Assembly (NCBI GenBank): GCA_033439765.1
Contig: JAULSN010000004.1
Span: forward strand, 3,172,001-3,236,000
From: Lasiosphaeria ovina
Lineage: Eukaryota > Ascomycota > Sordariomycetes > Sordariales > Lasiosphaeriaceae
DNA length: 64,000 nucleotides
Direction of reading: 5' to 3'
Part shown: positions 1-11,185 of the stretch, one piece after another
How positions within the stretch are numbered: the stretch's first letter is position 1
Layout of the letters: the number at the start of each line of letters is the position of its first letter
Made by a program: the position numbers and the translations under genes
The notes under the pieces: generated by a model
The model's input: only the letters and a program-made list of their open reading frames with translations
The model's database searches: none
What the model was told of the DNA's origin: nothing

Positions 1-2903
1 ACCCGATGGACATGGCTATCAGAAAGCTACTCATGGAGGCCGAGTTGCCCAAGGAGACTCAGCAAATCGACCGAACTTTGCAGGCGTTTGCCAATCGATA
101 TCACGAATGCAACCCGGGAATCTATTCTCATCCAGACCAGGCCTACTTTATCGCTTTCTCTCTTTTGATTCTCCACACGGATGTTTTCAACAAGAACAAC
201 AAGCACAAGATGCAGAAGGCGGACTACTTGAAGAACACACGCGGCGAAGGCCTCTTTGATGAAATACTCGAGGTCTTTTATGACAATATTGCCTACACGC
301 CGTTCATTCATGTTGAGGACGACTTGGATATCAACGGCGAGCGGATCGTCGCCCACAAGGCCAAGAAGAAGTCGCTGTTTCCCACTGCTACCCCCGACCC
401 GGCGAAAAGAGTTGCGAAGGAGCCTATCGACCCGTACACGTTGATCATTGACAACAGGTTGGACATCTTACGGCCCAACCTGAAAGAAGTGATGCATCTG
501 GACGACCCATACAGCTATCTTGGGACGGCCAAGTCGCTCAACATGAAGGAACTTCAAAAGACATTTTTCAAGACTGGCGTCTTGCAGATTGTCTCGGCGA
601 GATCTCGCCCGGATGCCTTCATGACGGAGAAGACATCCACCAACCCAGACGCCGCACATCCGGGAATTGTTGACATAAAAATTACCAAGGTCGGATTGAT
701 ATGGCGAAAAGACCCTAAGAAGAAGAAGACCAGATCCCCGTGGCAGGAGTGGGGCGCCATCCTCACAGGAGCCCAGCTCTACTTCTTCCGCAATACGGCG
801 TGGATCAAGAGCTTGATGCACCAGTATGAGAGCCACATCAAAAAAGGCCACGACGGGGATCCCTGCATCTTCAAGCCACCCCTGGACACGTTTAAACCCG
901 ATGCTCTGATGTCAACGGATGGTGCCGTGGCACTGATGGACTCAAGCTACAAAAAGCACAAGCACGCGTTTGTTTACGTCAGGCATGGCGGCTTTGAGGA
1001 AGTCCTTCTCGCCGAAGATGAAGAGGAGATGAATGATTGGCTGGCAAAGCTGAATTATGCAGCAGCTTTCAGGTCATCAGGAGTCCGGATGAGAGGCGTG
1101 GTGGGGAGTAGCTACGATGGGCAGGGGCGGCGAGCTATTCGGAGACTGGACACGGACAGCGCCCAGTGGGTCCAAACACCCACGGGCGAGGTGATGGTGT
1201 CGCGCAGCCGGATAGACCACAAGATGGTTCAAGACATATTGGCTGCGCGGCGGGACATCATGATCCAGAAGATTGCCGATGCGAACGAGAAGCTGAAGGA
1301 AGCCGAGGTTACCCTCGAATCCCAACTTCGGAACTCCAGACATCTGCAGATTCTGGCTCCAATCCAGCCAAAAACCCGCGAGCATATGCTTCTCTCGGCG
1401 GCACGGATGGCGGCACAGCTGAAGTGGACTCGCATGGAGATTTGGAAACTCAAATGTCATCGAGACATCCTGCTGATGGACCTCGAGGAAGAGAACCAGC
1501 AGCTCGGCCTTGCTGTCGACACTGGTTTGGAGCTTTCGGAGAAACCGATAACAAGGGAGAACTCCAAGACGAGCACCATCTCGCCTCCTCAAAAGAGTCC
1601 TCAATCTCCAAACAATATCCCCATCACGAGAACTTCCACCCTCACCGGAACTGCGAAGTCTGATGAGGATTCGTCACCGATGACGGACGTCTTTCAGACG
1701 CCTCCGACCAGTGCCACGGGTTCCAGCTTCCACAAACCCACAAACTCGTGGGAGTTGCCCGGTCTGACCTTTGAACAAGTGAATCTCCGCAAGGCATCGG
1801 TCTCTAGTGCAATCTCCAATCTGTCTTTGCCGGCAACGCCGCCTAGGAATGTGGCCAGCCCAAGCACCCCGGCTTCGACCGCTCCTCCCGAGGCATCTAA
1901 GCGTGATCCATCAGAAGAGGCCGAAGTCGATGCAGACGAACGTGTTCTCTTGGAGCGGACGGGATTGATCGAGCCGGAGCTTTCTCGCGACCCTTCGCGC
2001 AAATTTTCTACCTCTGCGGCGGAACCGGAAGAGGCTTCGGAACGGCGCGAGCGCCCTTCCAATGGTACCCCTACAGACCGACAAGATAAGAACAAAATCC
2101 GGCGCAGTCTACAACGCACACTTAGAGAGGGCGCAGGACACATATCTCACCCCCGCCACCGTAGGGGCAGGGACTCGGCCTCTAGTGGTGCCATGTCTGA
2201 TGAGACCCTCCGCGACAGCCCGGATATCCTTGCGCGCGGAAGCGGGTCTTTTGTCGTCCACGGCAAGAAGGCTTCCGTAATCACCTTTGGCACCGAGTTG
2301 CAGATCCATACTCTGTCGCCCGAAGACCGCATGCGCCAATGGAAGCAGCGAGAGGATGGTGTCTCTCCTATCGCAGGCAGCAGTAGCCTTGCCGCAGAGA
2401 ACGTCACAGCCCGCGTTGCTCCCGCAGATGGTACTGATTTCCAGTCCATTCTCACTGCGCGGTCTGTTCTCGACGCCAACCGCCAGCACCGAGACTCGTC
2501 GGCAAGCGCAAGCACGGCCACGGCAAAGAGCTTCCGGGAATTGCATAGGAAATACTCGTCTGCGCAAGCGGCTAAAGCTATGCTATCAAACGGAAGCTTG
2601 GCACTGCCCTATGACGAGGACAGCGACGCTGCCGTAAGTTTCTCGGACGGGCGGCATACACCGCTCCCGCCCATTGAGGGCGAGCCAGAACCAGGCGAGC
2701 TCGAACGCGGGGATCAAAATGACTCCGACTTCGACATGAGTCCGCCGCCGAGCCGAGACAATCGCCATACAATGTTTTTCACTCCAGACCCACCTGCGTC
2801 ACCTGTCAAAGACGAGTCTAGAGAGAGAGACGAGGATCGAAACTCGGTTCAAGATGTTGAACCGATCGCAAGCCCTCTGCCGTTGCAAGCGGTCGGTGCC
2901 TAA
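1..2903 (+). CDS. Sec7/PH-domain ARF guanine nucleotide exchange factor, 5' truncated
   Basis: The open frame enters from the window edge, so the N-terminus and the first half of the Sec7 domain are missing. The first ATG (position 6) is internal to the Sec7 fold. The first ~100 residues are the C-terminal half of a Sec7 domain (motifs FANRYHECNP, AFSLLILHTDVFNKN), the part that contacts ARF GTPase. A PH domain follows at about residues 215-350 (start WQEWGAILTG, end MNDWLAKLNYAAAF), then a charged helical stretch at ~400-500. The rest, to the TAA at 2901, is Ser/Pro-rich and probably disordered. The Sec7-PH-coiled-coil order resembles the yeast Syt1 class of ARF GEFs acting in Golgi or endosomal traffic. 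No intron is visible in this part. The family is certain. The exact orthologue is not, because the N-terminus lies outside the window. Confidence 0.93.
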   Translation, partial: PMDMAIRKLLMEAELPKETQQIDRTLQAFANRYHECNPGIYSHPDQAYFIAFSLLILHTDVFNKNNKHKMQKADYLKNTRGEGLFDEILEVFYDNIAYTPFIHVEDDLDINGERIVAHKAKKKSLFPTATPDPAKRVAKEPIDPYTLIIDNRLDILRPNLKEVMHLDDPYSYLGTAKSLNMKELQKTFFKTGVLQIVSARSRPDAFMTEKTSTNPDAAHPGIVDIKITKVGLIWRKDPKKKKTRSPWQEWGAILTGAQLYFFRNTAWIKSLMHQYESHIKKGHDGDPCIFKPPLDTFKPDALMSTDGAVALMDSSYKKHKHAFVYVRHGGFEEVLLAEDEEEMNDWLAKLNYAAAFRSSGVRMRGVVGSSYDGQGRRAIRRLDTDSAQWVQTPTGEVMVSRSRIDHKMVQDILAARRDIMIQKIADANEKLKEAEVTLESQLRNSRHLQILAPIQPKTREHMLLSAARMAAQLKWTRMEIWKLKCHRDILLMDLEEENQQLGLAVDTGLELSEKPITRENSKTSTISPPQKSPQSPNNIPITRTSTLTGTAKSDEDSSPMTDVFQTPPTSATGSSFHKPTNSWELPGLTFEQVNLRKASVSSAISNLSLPATPPRNVASPSTPASTAPPEASKRDPSEEAEVDADERVLLERTGLIEPELSRDPSRKFSTSAAEPEEASERRERPSNGTPTDRQDKNKIRRSLQRTLREGAGHISHPRHRRGRDSASSGAMSDETLRDSPDILARGSGSFVVHGKKASVITFGTELQIHTLSPEDRMRQWKQREDGVSPIAGSSSLAAENVTARVAPADGTDFQSILTARSVLDANRQHRDSSASASTATAKSFRELHRKYSSAQAAKAMLSNGSLALPYDEDSDAAVSFSDGRHTPLPPIEGEPEPGELERGDQNDSDFDMSPPPSRDNRHTMFFTPDPPASPVKDESRERDEDRNSVQDVEPIASPLPLQAVGA

Positions 2904-4596
2904 AAAATTTCTCGATTGGTCTAGAGTTTATGTTGACCCCCAGCCTGGTGGAACTGGCTCCGAAGTTTTTGTTATTGGACGACGTCCTTTGATGCCTGTC
3001 GCATTCGCAAGATTATTGCTGTTTTTTTAGGCAACGACGTGCCGCCGTTGACTCTTTCATTTGCTTCCTCGTTCGCTCCTTTTGCTGTTTTCAGCGTATC
3101 CCTTGTATATTCCACCGACTACATATATACGCACACAACAACATGCCGCGGAAGGGCTTGTCAACACTCTCAGTCCTTGCCGGGTCCTCTCTCTTCACCA
3201 GATTGGAGGACGGACGCTGTCATGCTGTCATGCGGAAAGCAATCAATGGTTGTTGAGCCGATGGCTAGGCTTTATTCTTCTTCTTTTGCTTGTGTCGTGG
3301 CCTTTTTTGGTTGCTCGTGGACGAGTTGGCCGATTCATGGCTTGATCGATTGACTGGGTGGTTTGGGCAAAGAAAGGGAAATATAAAACATGGGCGATGA
3401 ATGGATTCGGGCGGTACGCAGGGGGCATCAGTCGGTCGGCCCTACAGAAGAAAGCAAACCAACAAGAAAAAGGGGGCAGGGTTATAGATTTTTCCTTCTT
3501 CTTTCCTCTTTCTTATTCTTACCCTTTTTCCTTTTCCTTAGCACGCACTTCGTTTCTTTCTTTCTTTCTCTTTCCTTATAAAGTAGATTTATTATTTCCG
3601 AACGAGAAGGGAGGGATGGGCAGGGAAGGGGATGACTGGGGTGGCTGGGTGGCTAAGCGGCTGGATTCAAGCGTGTTGGTGGGCGCTCGCTTCCTCCGGC
3701 TACTTGCCTACTGCTATATGGGGGGTTGTCGTTTTTATCATTTCATGTTTTGTTTTATCTTTGTTTTTGTTTTCGGAAGGGGGGGAGGGGGGGCGAGGGG
3801 AAGCCTCTGTCTCTCAACGGAGAAGGGGCTATCCGCCAGTGTCGTTTCTGTTTCCTTTGGCATGCCTTGTCTTTTTGTTTTTTACTCCTCCTGCATCTTC
3901 CCTCTCTCTCTGCCCAAACCAACATTCCTTTTTTTTAACCTCATTTTTAGTTATTGGCCGTAGAAGGAAGGGGGGGCTGTCCTGTCCTGTCTTGTCTTGT
4001 TTGTTTTTCTTCCTCTCTATTCCTCTGTATTTCTCTGTAATTAGGTATTTCGTTCGAGCTAGCGGCGGCGGGTTTTTCGGGGATTTGGACATGGTGAATA
4101 TTTGGTCTGTCTATCTGTCTGTCTCTCTGTGTCTCTCTGTCTCGCTCTCTATCAAATGTGTGTGGTGTAGTATGTCTCTCTCTGTTCGGTAAAAGGCTCA
4201 CTAATGGGACGTCCTTGGTATGCAATTCATTAACCACATGGTTCCTTGCCTTGTTTGACTTGAATAGTTAAGGTACCTAGTTGTGCATGCATCTGGTTGG
4301 TTGTTGTTATCTCTCCCCCTCATAAAGCTTGCCGAGGATCTCTAAACCCATGGGTGACTGCGGGTGAGTGGCATACCTGGGTTTATTTACGGGTCATGAT
4401 TCGTTCTCTTGTCAAGTTCACGCGACATCTTGTTTAACGTAGTTACATGGCCTTTGGGCACGTACAGTAGGTAGGTGTATATGCAAATCTCGCTCGCGTG
4501 CGCATGATTTCCATAATTTGAACTACTTATGCATGCAAGCAAGCAATACAAAGGTCTCAAATATATGGATGGGTGAGAAGAAGAAGGGCGAAGACT
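2904..4596. other. intergenic, convergent 3' flanks of the Sec7-GEF and SRP72 genes
   Basis: No gene is supported here. The stretch has many pyrimidine runs, including T-rich tracts near 3490-3590 and 3720-3960 and a TCTG/TCTC microsatellite-like run at about 4100-4155. Open frames are low-complexity Phe/Ser/Leu strings. It probably holds the 3' UTRs and polyadenylation regions of the two convergent genes. Confidence 0.7.
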
Positions 4597-6675
4597 TCAT
4601 TTCTTCCCCTTCTTCTTCTTTTTAGCGCCGCCACCGCCACCTCCTACCGGTGCCTTCTCCACCTTGACAGACCCTGCGCCGCCCGCCAGCTCTAGAGTTT
4701 CCTCTTCGCGCACGACGCCGCCCTGCGTCGCCTCGGCCGCGCGCTTCTTGCCCTTCTTTCCCTTGGGCCGGTAGCTGCTGCGGTCACGCAGCGGCAGCCA
4801 TCTCTCCGGGTCGGGCTTCTTGTCGGGATCGAAAGACTTGGGGAGCTTGCGGTTGCGGCGCTTCTTGGCCGCAGGCTGCTGCTGTTGCTGCTGCTTGTCG
4901 CCGCCGCTCTCTTCAAGCGACCGCTTCTTAGCCTGGACAGGAGGATCGGGGAGCACGGCGACGCCTGCTTCGATCAGGGCATCCACGTCCACCCCGGCCG
5001 TCAGCTTCTCGACCGGCGGCAGGGCGTCCAGGTGCGGCTGCACCTTGGCGAAATCGGTCGTCGCGAAGCTTGCGACCAGCCCGGCGGTGGCGACGCGGTC
5101 GTCTGGCTGCGCGGCCACGAGGTAGGAGAAGGCCTCGCCTGCGGCGGCCAGGTCGGCGGGGTGGTGGGAGCGCAGAAGCTCCACACCGGCCTCGCGTATC
5201 AGAGAGTCGCCGCTTCCGGCGGCCGCCTTCTTCTTCTTTTGCCAGTGCGTGGCAGCCTTGGCCAGCTCGCTTCGAATCGCCGCGTGGCGGCCGTTCAGGC
5301 GGTACAGGGCCACGGCAAGGGCAACCAAACCCGGCGCAAAACGCACATCGGCATAGTCGGCCGCGGTAGCCGCCTCCAGCCGTTTGAAGAAGGCCTCCAG
5401 CAAGGTTAGTGCGGGGCCGGGTTTTTGAAGCTGGATGTAAAGCTGTATTATTGTGAGGAGCAGGCCAACGTCATGCGGCCGAGAGTCCAGTAGCGGGAGG
5501 ATGCTGTGCAGGGCTTCTTTGCCGGTCTTCAATTCGCTGGTAGCTGCGGCGTTGAGCACGCCGAGATCACATGTGGCGCGCGATATGGCTGGCACGGCGT
5601 CCTTGGAGAGGATATTGGCTGTCAACTTCGCAACTCCAGGAAACTTTTGTGCCTGAAGGTCGGCAATGTAGCGGTTCCGCCGGAGGATGGAGCTCTGATA
5701 CTCAAAAAGACGATCGTTGCCCGCGCCCTGCGGAATCGCCTGTGAAAGCCGCTGGACCATGTACGGGTTTGTTTCGGATTGAAGGACGAGCATGTTGCAC
5801 TGGGCAACGGCCTTGGTTGACGCGTCGGGTACACTTCAAGACTGCACGTTAGAAACAATACGACAGGCTGCGGTGTGTTTGTTTGGGGGAGGGGCAGCTA
5901 ACTCGGAGAGCAATATGGACTTTTGTAAGCCCGCAGCCTGATCAAGCTTCCCTAGCCTCGTAAAGACATAGGCCTGCTGCAGGATTATGGGGACGAGCTC
6001 GGCCTTCTTCTCGTCGTCGTCCAGGTCCTCGGACGCCTCGCACAGGTCCCTCGCCCTCTTGAGAAAGACGGCGGCCTTGGCAAAGTCTGCTCTCGCGATG
6101 CAGCCGCAGGCAGCATTGTAAGCTGTCTCGAAGGCCTCGAGCTCCTCCCGGCCCGGCTGCTTCTGGGCCTCGGGTACGGCCCAGCCCTTGCCATTCCACT
6201 CGAGCTGGGCGTTTGTGGCCAGGAGGTTGATGCGCAGGTCGTTCTCCTCGCCGGCCCTTGCGCCATCCTCGGTGTCGGCAAGCTCTCGGTAGATGGCAGC
6301 AGCCTGTTCAAACTTCTCGGCGCGGTAGGCCACCTGGCCCGTGACGTGCTGCAGGCCCCGATCGGTGTGGCCGGCGGCCTGCAACACGGCCTCGGCGGCA
6401 GCCAGCTGTCCAGTCTTGTAGAGCGCATATGCCTTCTCGAGAGCGCAAGTCTTTTCGAGGGCGGGGCCGCCGTCGGCGATGGCTCGCAGCGCATCGTCGA
6501 AGCGGTCGAGCTTTAGCAGCGCAACCACCCGCGTGTGGCGGGCGGTAGCCAGATCGGAAGTGCTGCCCTTGGAGGCCTTGATGGCGGCATTGGCGAGCTT
6601 GAGAGCTTCATCCTGGTCCTCTATGCTGGCGCCGCGCAGTAACGAGTTGAGGGCGGCGATGGCGGGGTCTGCCAT
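4597..6675 (-). CDS. SRP72: signal recognition particle subunit SRP72
   Basis: SRP72 is the large protein of the signal recognition particle. It pairs with SRP68 on 7S RNA and helps target secretory ribosomes to the ER. I read two exons, 6675-5903 and 5833-4597, giving 669 residues. The intron (5834-5902) has donor GTTAGC and acceptor GAAG, and joins LLSD to VPDASTKAVAQ, which keeps the frame. The N-terminal two thirds are TPR-like helical repeats (ALLKLDRFDDAL, AYALYKTGQLAAAE, QAYVFTRLGKLDQA). The C-terminus carries the SRP72 RNA-binding motif (RNRKLPKSFDPDKKPDPERW, then LPLRDRSSYRPKGK) followed by Lys/Gly-rich tails. The length is normal for the family. The donor is unusual, but other splices leave a stop in frame. 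Confidence 0.95.
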
Positions 6676-8786
6676 GACGGCTGCGGCAGCCGGTTGGACT
6701 TGGAGGGAGGCGAGGGGATTTCGGGTGTCGATAATCGTGAGGAAGGCAGTTAGACTCGGGTAATCATCATCCGACTACCTAGGTAAGGAGGGGGCTGCTG
6801 TAGGGGGTGTCGTGCGTCGTATCGTATCGTAGTGAGACGGCGTCGAGCTCCAACAGGGGACCGAAAGTTCGACAGGATCCCGGGGGGGGGGGTAGCCTTG
6901 AATTGGCGGGCAATCAATCACTCCACATTGGGGCGGGCCCACCAAGCAGCCAGCAGCGAGCGAGATTGACGAGGCTCGGGGTGCGGTGCGGGGCAGCTTG
7001 AACTTTTTGATTTCGATTATTTTTGTGGGGTAGAAAATGCATGCATTAGATTGGACCTCTAGTCCCTCTGGCTGCTCTAAAACCTTTAATCCATCTACCC
7101 TTCTAGCTATTGGTTGTTGCCTAACTAAGTAATTAAGCCATCTTAGTATGAGAGAGCCAAATTCCGCATTGCCAGACACCGGGCCACCAAACTCCAAACA
7201 CCAAGTGCCCGGGCCACAGGACCGGAGGCAACTATACAGCCGACCAGGTTTATGTTGGAAGAACCTGAGTGGTAATTAATAACCAACCGAAGACGATATT
7301 GTAAGAAGCCGTTTGCTAATTGACCAATGTCTTTAGAAGAGGGAGGAGTTCCTTCCTTGCTTGCTATCTAGCACGCTAGTGGCTTGAAGATGGCTTGCCC
7401 GAGAGACGCTGGCTCGTCATTCGTGGCTCGCCAGAAAAGGCAGAAGAGAGAGTATTGGTCATGGTTTTTGTTTTTCATGTCATCTTGACAGCGCTGGTCG
7501 CTCTAAGATGGCTCAGCCCCCTTGTCGCTAGTTCGACACTGATGGCACCCCCCCGGAGAGAGGCGGAAGAGAGTATCTTGGTTCTGGTTTGGGTTTCATG
7601 TCATCTTCCCAACGCTGGCCGTTGATTCTGCTTGCTGTTATTGGCGATCGAGGTAATAATTAGCAGAGAATAACAAATCCATTCCTTTTACCCCTAATTA
7701 ACAGAGTCAGGACCCTTAATACGGTTCCTTTCTTCAACACGGTGAAATAATAAATAACCATGTGGCGTTTGCTCGAAATTCGGTGTTCCAATGTTATAAA
7801 ACTGATTAACTTTTAGGACAATCAGTGGTTGCCCTAAGTCGACATGCTGTCGCCTCCCGTTGATTGATCCCGTCATCAATACGCCTCACTTTATTCCAAT
7901 TCGCCTAGACTTACAATCTAAGACAGATAACCTTCTTACGTGAAGGTTCGGCGGCCTTAGGCGCCAGGTAGGCGGTTGTAAGCAGCTGCTTACCTATAGG
8001 TACATAGTGTCACATACAACGGTATGCATAATGAGGGCACAAGAGTGCTTGTATTATGAAGAAGAAAGAAAGGTGGGCATAGCCTAGATCCCGTAGTTAT
8101 GTGCGGCATTCGGCTTACATAGCCTAGGCCGTAGGTGGTCTAGCATATACGCCACCTACGCCCACATGTGGCTCAAATGCGGCTTCTTCCGACACTTCGC
8201 AGTTAGAAAATGATTTGATTAAGAACTTCACTGAGGATCAATCGGTAGCCTGTGCTTGTTTCCGACATTTATAAGTCGCAGCTCGGCGTTTCCTGTGCAT
8301 AAATAAAGATCGCCAAAGTTCAACCCCCCCCCCCCCCCCCCACCCCCCCTTTTTCGGACCCCAAGGCCACTAACAACCAATTAAAACGTAAGCTCGAAAA
8401 TAGGGTAATTGTGGCGAAGCTCGCGGTCTACCCAAGTGATCACCTTAGCTATGTACTAATAAAATCACAATCAATAGACTATTCTAGGCAGGTATTAGCA
8501 GTACAACCTTTCGTCTATAAAGAAAAAGTTCCGAGTCCATGGTTTTAATCACCCAAGTAATAACTAACTAAGACAATCCGAGGAAGAAAAAAAAACAAGC
8601 GATAATTAGAACCGAATAGGTAGGAAATAAAAAACCAACTTCTTAATTCCCCTCCTATGTTCAATTTCCTTCTCCTTCTTGGTAGGTCTCCTAAACTGTC
8701 GCCCCTAAGAAGTGAAGAGGTGTATTATCCAGGCGACTAACGTTAACCTAATACCTAACCCACCACTCTTCGGGACTCTTTCAGAC
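6676..8786. other. intergenic, upstream of SRP72; diverged repeats and homopolymers
   Basis: No gene is supported. The part next to 6676 should hold the SRP72 promoter. Further along are a diverged ~120-bp tandem duplication (7385-7625), a perfect 16-bp palindrome at 7977-7992 (GTAAGCAGCTGCTTAC), a hairpin with 9-bp arms at 8130-8160 and a C18 run at 8324-8341. The 7.6-8.75 kb part looks relatively AT-rich and has only short open frames. It may be eroded repeat DNA, but no recognisable transposon gene remains. Confidence 0.6.
7385..7625. repeat. diverged tandem repeat, two ~120-bp units
   Basis: Two adjacent segments (about 7385-7505 and 7505-7625) share the order GATGGCT, then GGC(A/G)GAAGAGAG, then CATGTCATCTT, then a CGCTGG-type block at similar spacing. 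They are clearly related but diverged, with small indels. No coding potential or terminal inverted repeats were seen, so the origin is unknown. Confidence 0.5.
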
Positions 8787-9914
8787 TTATTTTATATCCT
8801 CCTTCGACTTGCCGGCGGTCGAAACGACCCCAAGGCCTCCCGCCGCGGGGTCATTCGCCTTCTTCTTCTTCTCAGCGGCGGTAATAGCTGCCGGCGTGGA
8901 CCCGAGGGCTGCTGGTCCACCGCTTGTATTCTTCTTGGTGTCCTGGGCAGCCAGCGCAGCGGCGGCCGGGGAGGCCCCGCTCCCGGGCGTTGTTGGTCTG
9001 ACGTCGACTTGCTGAACCCTTGTGGCCTTCGGCTGGTGCTCCTCTGTCGAGTTGTCGGACAGTCTGCGCTTGAGCTCTCCTCCTCCTCCTCCTCCTCCGC
9101 CGACGCCGGCGTCGGGGTGGACGGAAGCCTGGGTCGGGTGAGCTTTGGGGATAGGAACCACTATGGTCCTGGGGGAGACGGCCGAGTCGGGCTCGGGGAT
9201 TGTATTTCTCTGTCGTGTTTGAGGGGTGTCTAGCTTTGGCAGAACTATTGTTTGCGCGTGGGCCTTGGTTTGGCTTGGGTTTTGGCTTTGACTTTGACTT
9301 TGACCGCGGGGCTCGGTCGTCGCGGGGAGAGAAGAAGGTACGGGGTTCGGCGGCGGCTGCTGCTGCTGGGCTGGTGGCGGCGGCAGGGCTTTTGGCTTGC
9401 AAAACTTGCCGCAGGATTCCATGTCGGGGGATCCCCGCTTCAGAACGAATCCGGCTGCCAACTTGTCCGTCCCAAAGGCGACAATATCCGGTTTGCCTAA
9501 AGCCATGATGGTCACGCCGCAGTCCGTCTCATTTCGGACCCCCTTAATCTGTTCTCCGTTTACAAAGAGCTCGTTAGTGCGATCCAGGGCCAGCTTCTTG
9601 AGCGAGAGGACGCCATCCAGGAGGTAAAATTCGCATTTCAAGCCGTCGTAGCGTTCCGGATTTCTCTTGTCCGAGAGGGACACATCGTCGGTTGGCAATA
9701 TTCCCAAGAACAGAAAGGGTTTTCGGTCGCCGGGTTTACGGTTTCTGGGGTTATAGTCGCCAGGAACATATAATACACGGCCCTTATATTCTTTTGGTAT
9801 CTGATCTGTGAAATCAGCGTTGTGGGGAAGTCTGCAGATTCTCTCGGCTTCGTCATTTGTCGCAAAGAAAGTTACCCCTTCTATTTCTTCATCAGGTTTT
9901 GCTTGTTCCGACAT
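8787..9914 (-). CDS. FHA-like domain protein, array copy 1
   Basis: Function unknown. The 375-residue protein begins MSEQAKPDEEIEG, followed by the family signature hxxFATNDEAERIC (~12-28). An FHA-like beta-sandwich region spans ~45-170 (KPFLFLGILPTDDVSLSD, LKCEFYLLDGVLSLKK, NELFVNGEQIKGV). The canonical phosphothreonine-reading Arg and the S-x-x-H motif of FHA domains are not evident. The C-terminal half is low-complexity Pro/Gln/Ser with a poly-Gly run. It also contains a short block, RRLSDNSTEEHQP, that recurs in array copy 3. It is the first of four relatives on the same strand and is not fused to a kinase. A TATA-like element lies ~160 bp upstream. A good donor (CAG/GTAAGT) at ~10046 suggests an intron in the 5' leader. 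No orthologue is recognised with certainty. Confidence 0.7.
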   Translation of the reverse strand: MSEQAKPDEEIEGVTFFATNDEAERICRLPHNADFTDQIPKEYKGRVLYVPGDYNPRNRKPGDRKPFLFLGILPTDDVSLSDKRNPERYDGLKCEFYLLDGVLSLKKLALDRTNELFVNGEQIKGVRNETDCGVTIMALGKPDIVAFGTDKLAAGFVLKRGSPDMESCGKFCKPKALPPPPAQQQQPPPNPVPSSLPATTEPRGQSQSQSQNPSQTKAHAQTIVLPKLDTPQTRQRNTIPEPDSAVSPRTIVVPIPKAHPTQASVHPDAGVGGGGGGGGELKRRLSDNSTEEHQPKATRVQQVDVRPTTPGSGASPAAAALAAQDTKKNTSGGPAALGSTPAAITAAEKKKKANDPAAGGLGVVSTAGKSKEDIK

Positions 9915-11185
9915 GACGAGGTCCAGATTTTAACACAGTCTTGTATGGCCTGAGAGGCAGCTGAATTCGCTTCCGGGTGGGGGGGGGGGGAGGGGAATGA
10001 AAGTTCCTTGATTTCTTTCCTTCAATGGATAAATGGGAAATATACTTACCTGTATTAGAGAAGCAGCCCCAGGTTATATACACAAATAATGGTTAAGCAA
10101 TGGCAGCAAACCCCTGAACTCGATGGTTTCCACCGTTCCGCAAGGCGTTGCTGTGTTGTTTCACGCCGCACATTGGCCGCGATAATAACATGGGCTGCTG
10201 CGGCAGGCCAGTGGCTGCGGCCAGGAAAGAGAGAAAAAGACGTAGCCAAGCCCTTGCGCAGACTGACTGAAGGAGCCCGAGTCTCGCGAGAGAGGTGACG
10301 AAACCTTGGGCGAAACGGCGGACAATGCCAATCCCACTCGAGAGCCCTGGCCTCGTTTCGAGTCTGCCACTGGGAAGACGTTCCGGGTGGTCAGATTGAA
10401 ACAAGGCCAGTCCTGAAAGTCCAATGGCCTTGTTTTTTTTTTCCCGGCATAATTAGATGGGATGGGATGGGATGCGGCTCAGTCATGTCGAGTCCGAGGA
10501 TGCTCCGGCCGATATGCTCCGGCCCATCGGCGCATTAAGTAGGCACGCACCTGTACGACCACCAAAAAAGCGACCCGTCATGATTCAGCTGTTGGGTGAT
10601 GTTGCGCAGCGTGTGTTTGGCCAGACTGGTCTACTGTTTAGAACTAGATTTACATGTAATTATTCTGGCACTGCTTGCAGCCTCTCCTCCACAACTTGGA
10701 ATCGCATATAAAATAATAACAGTATAAACATGCCGAGATTTGCCCAGTCGCTACAAAGTTCAAGAAGCCGAGAGCCCTTTCAGAGGTGCCACTTCTTGCA
10801 ATCTGAATAGAAAGTAGAATTGGGCTTGTTAGGTTGTTGGGGTGCTGGTTGCACAATGTCTCTGGTGAGTTAGGTCAGGCATTTAGAGCAGCCACGAATC
10901 TCAAAAGATACTATGGATATTGTGATTGCTAATGGGGGACCTACTAATATTCCAACACATTGATATAATAGTTGGTTGAAATGATTATATTATTGTATTG
11001 TAATACAATTTCGGTAATAGCTAATCCTAAGTGGAAGAAACGAGAAGGCCTTCCCTTTTTCCATATTTCTTAAGCACTCGCGGACCTCCAAAAGACAACA
11101 CCCTCTGCAAAACAAGTACTCCATGTCCTCCTTATCTGCCCAAACTCAAATCGGGCCACCTAGTCTTTTCTTTTCTTGTTCTAGC
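9915..11185. other. upstream cassette of FHA-like copy 1 with a fossil 3' end of another copy
   Basis: No intact gene. Positions ~10090-10440 resemble the DNA upstream of copies 2-4 (shared ACGAAAC(C/G)..GGCGG, CCCTTG(C/A)(G/A)CAGACTGA and CGTTTCGAG words). At ~10455-10610 the sequence matches the 3' coding end and terminator side of copy 4, sharing GATGCGGCTCAG, TCGAGTCCGAG and ACCAAAAAAGCGACCCG, with indels. The coding part of that extra copy is gone. The rest, 10640-11185, is AT-rich without a supported gene. Confidence 0.55.
10072..10083 (-). promoter_or_regulatory. TATA box of FHA-like copy 1
   Basis: On the coding strand the sequence is GTGTATATAACC followed by TGGGGCTGC, about 160 bp before the ATG. 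The same block (GTATATAAGCTGGGCTGC-like) sits at matching distance in front of the other array members. That conservation is the main evidence that it is a promoter. Confidence 0.6.

Noticed and set aside
3358..4192. Two long plus-strand frames (201 and 186 codons) rich in Phe, Leu and Ser
   Set aside because: They translate T-rich runs and TCTG repeats; low complexity, not protein-like.
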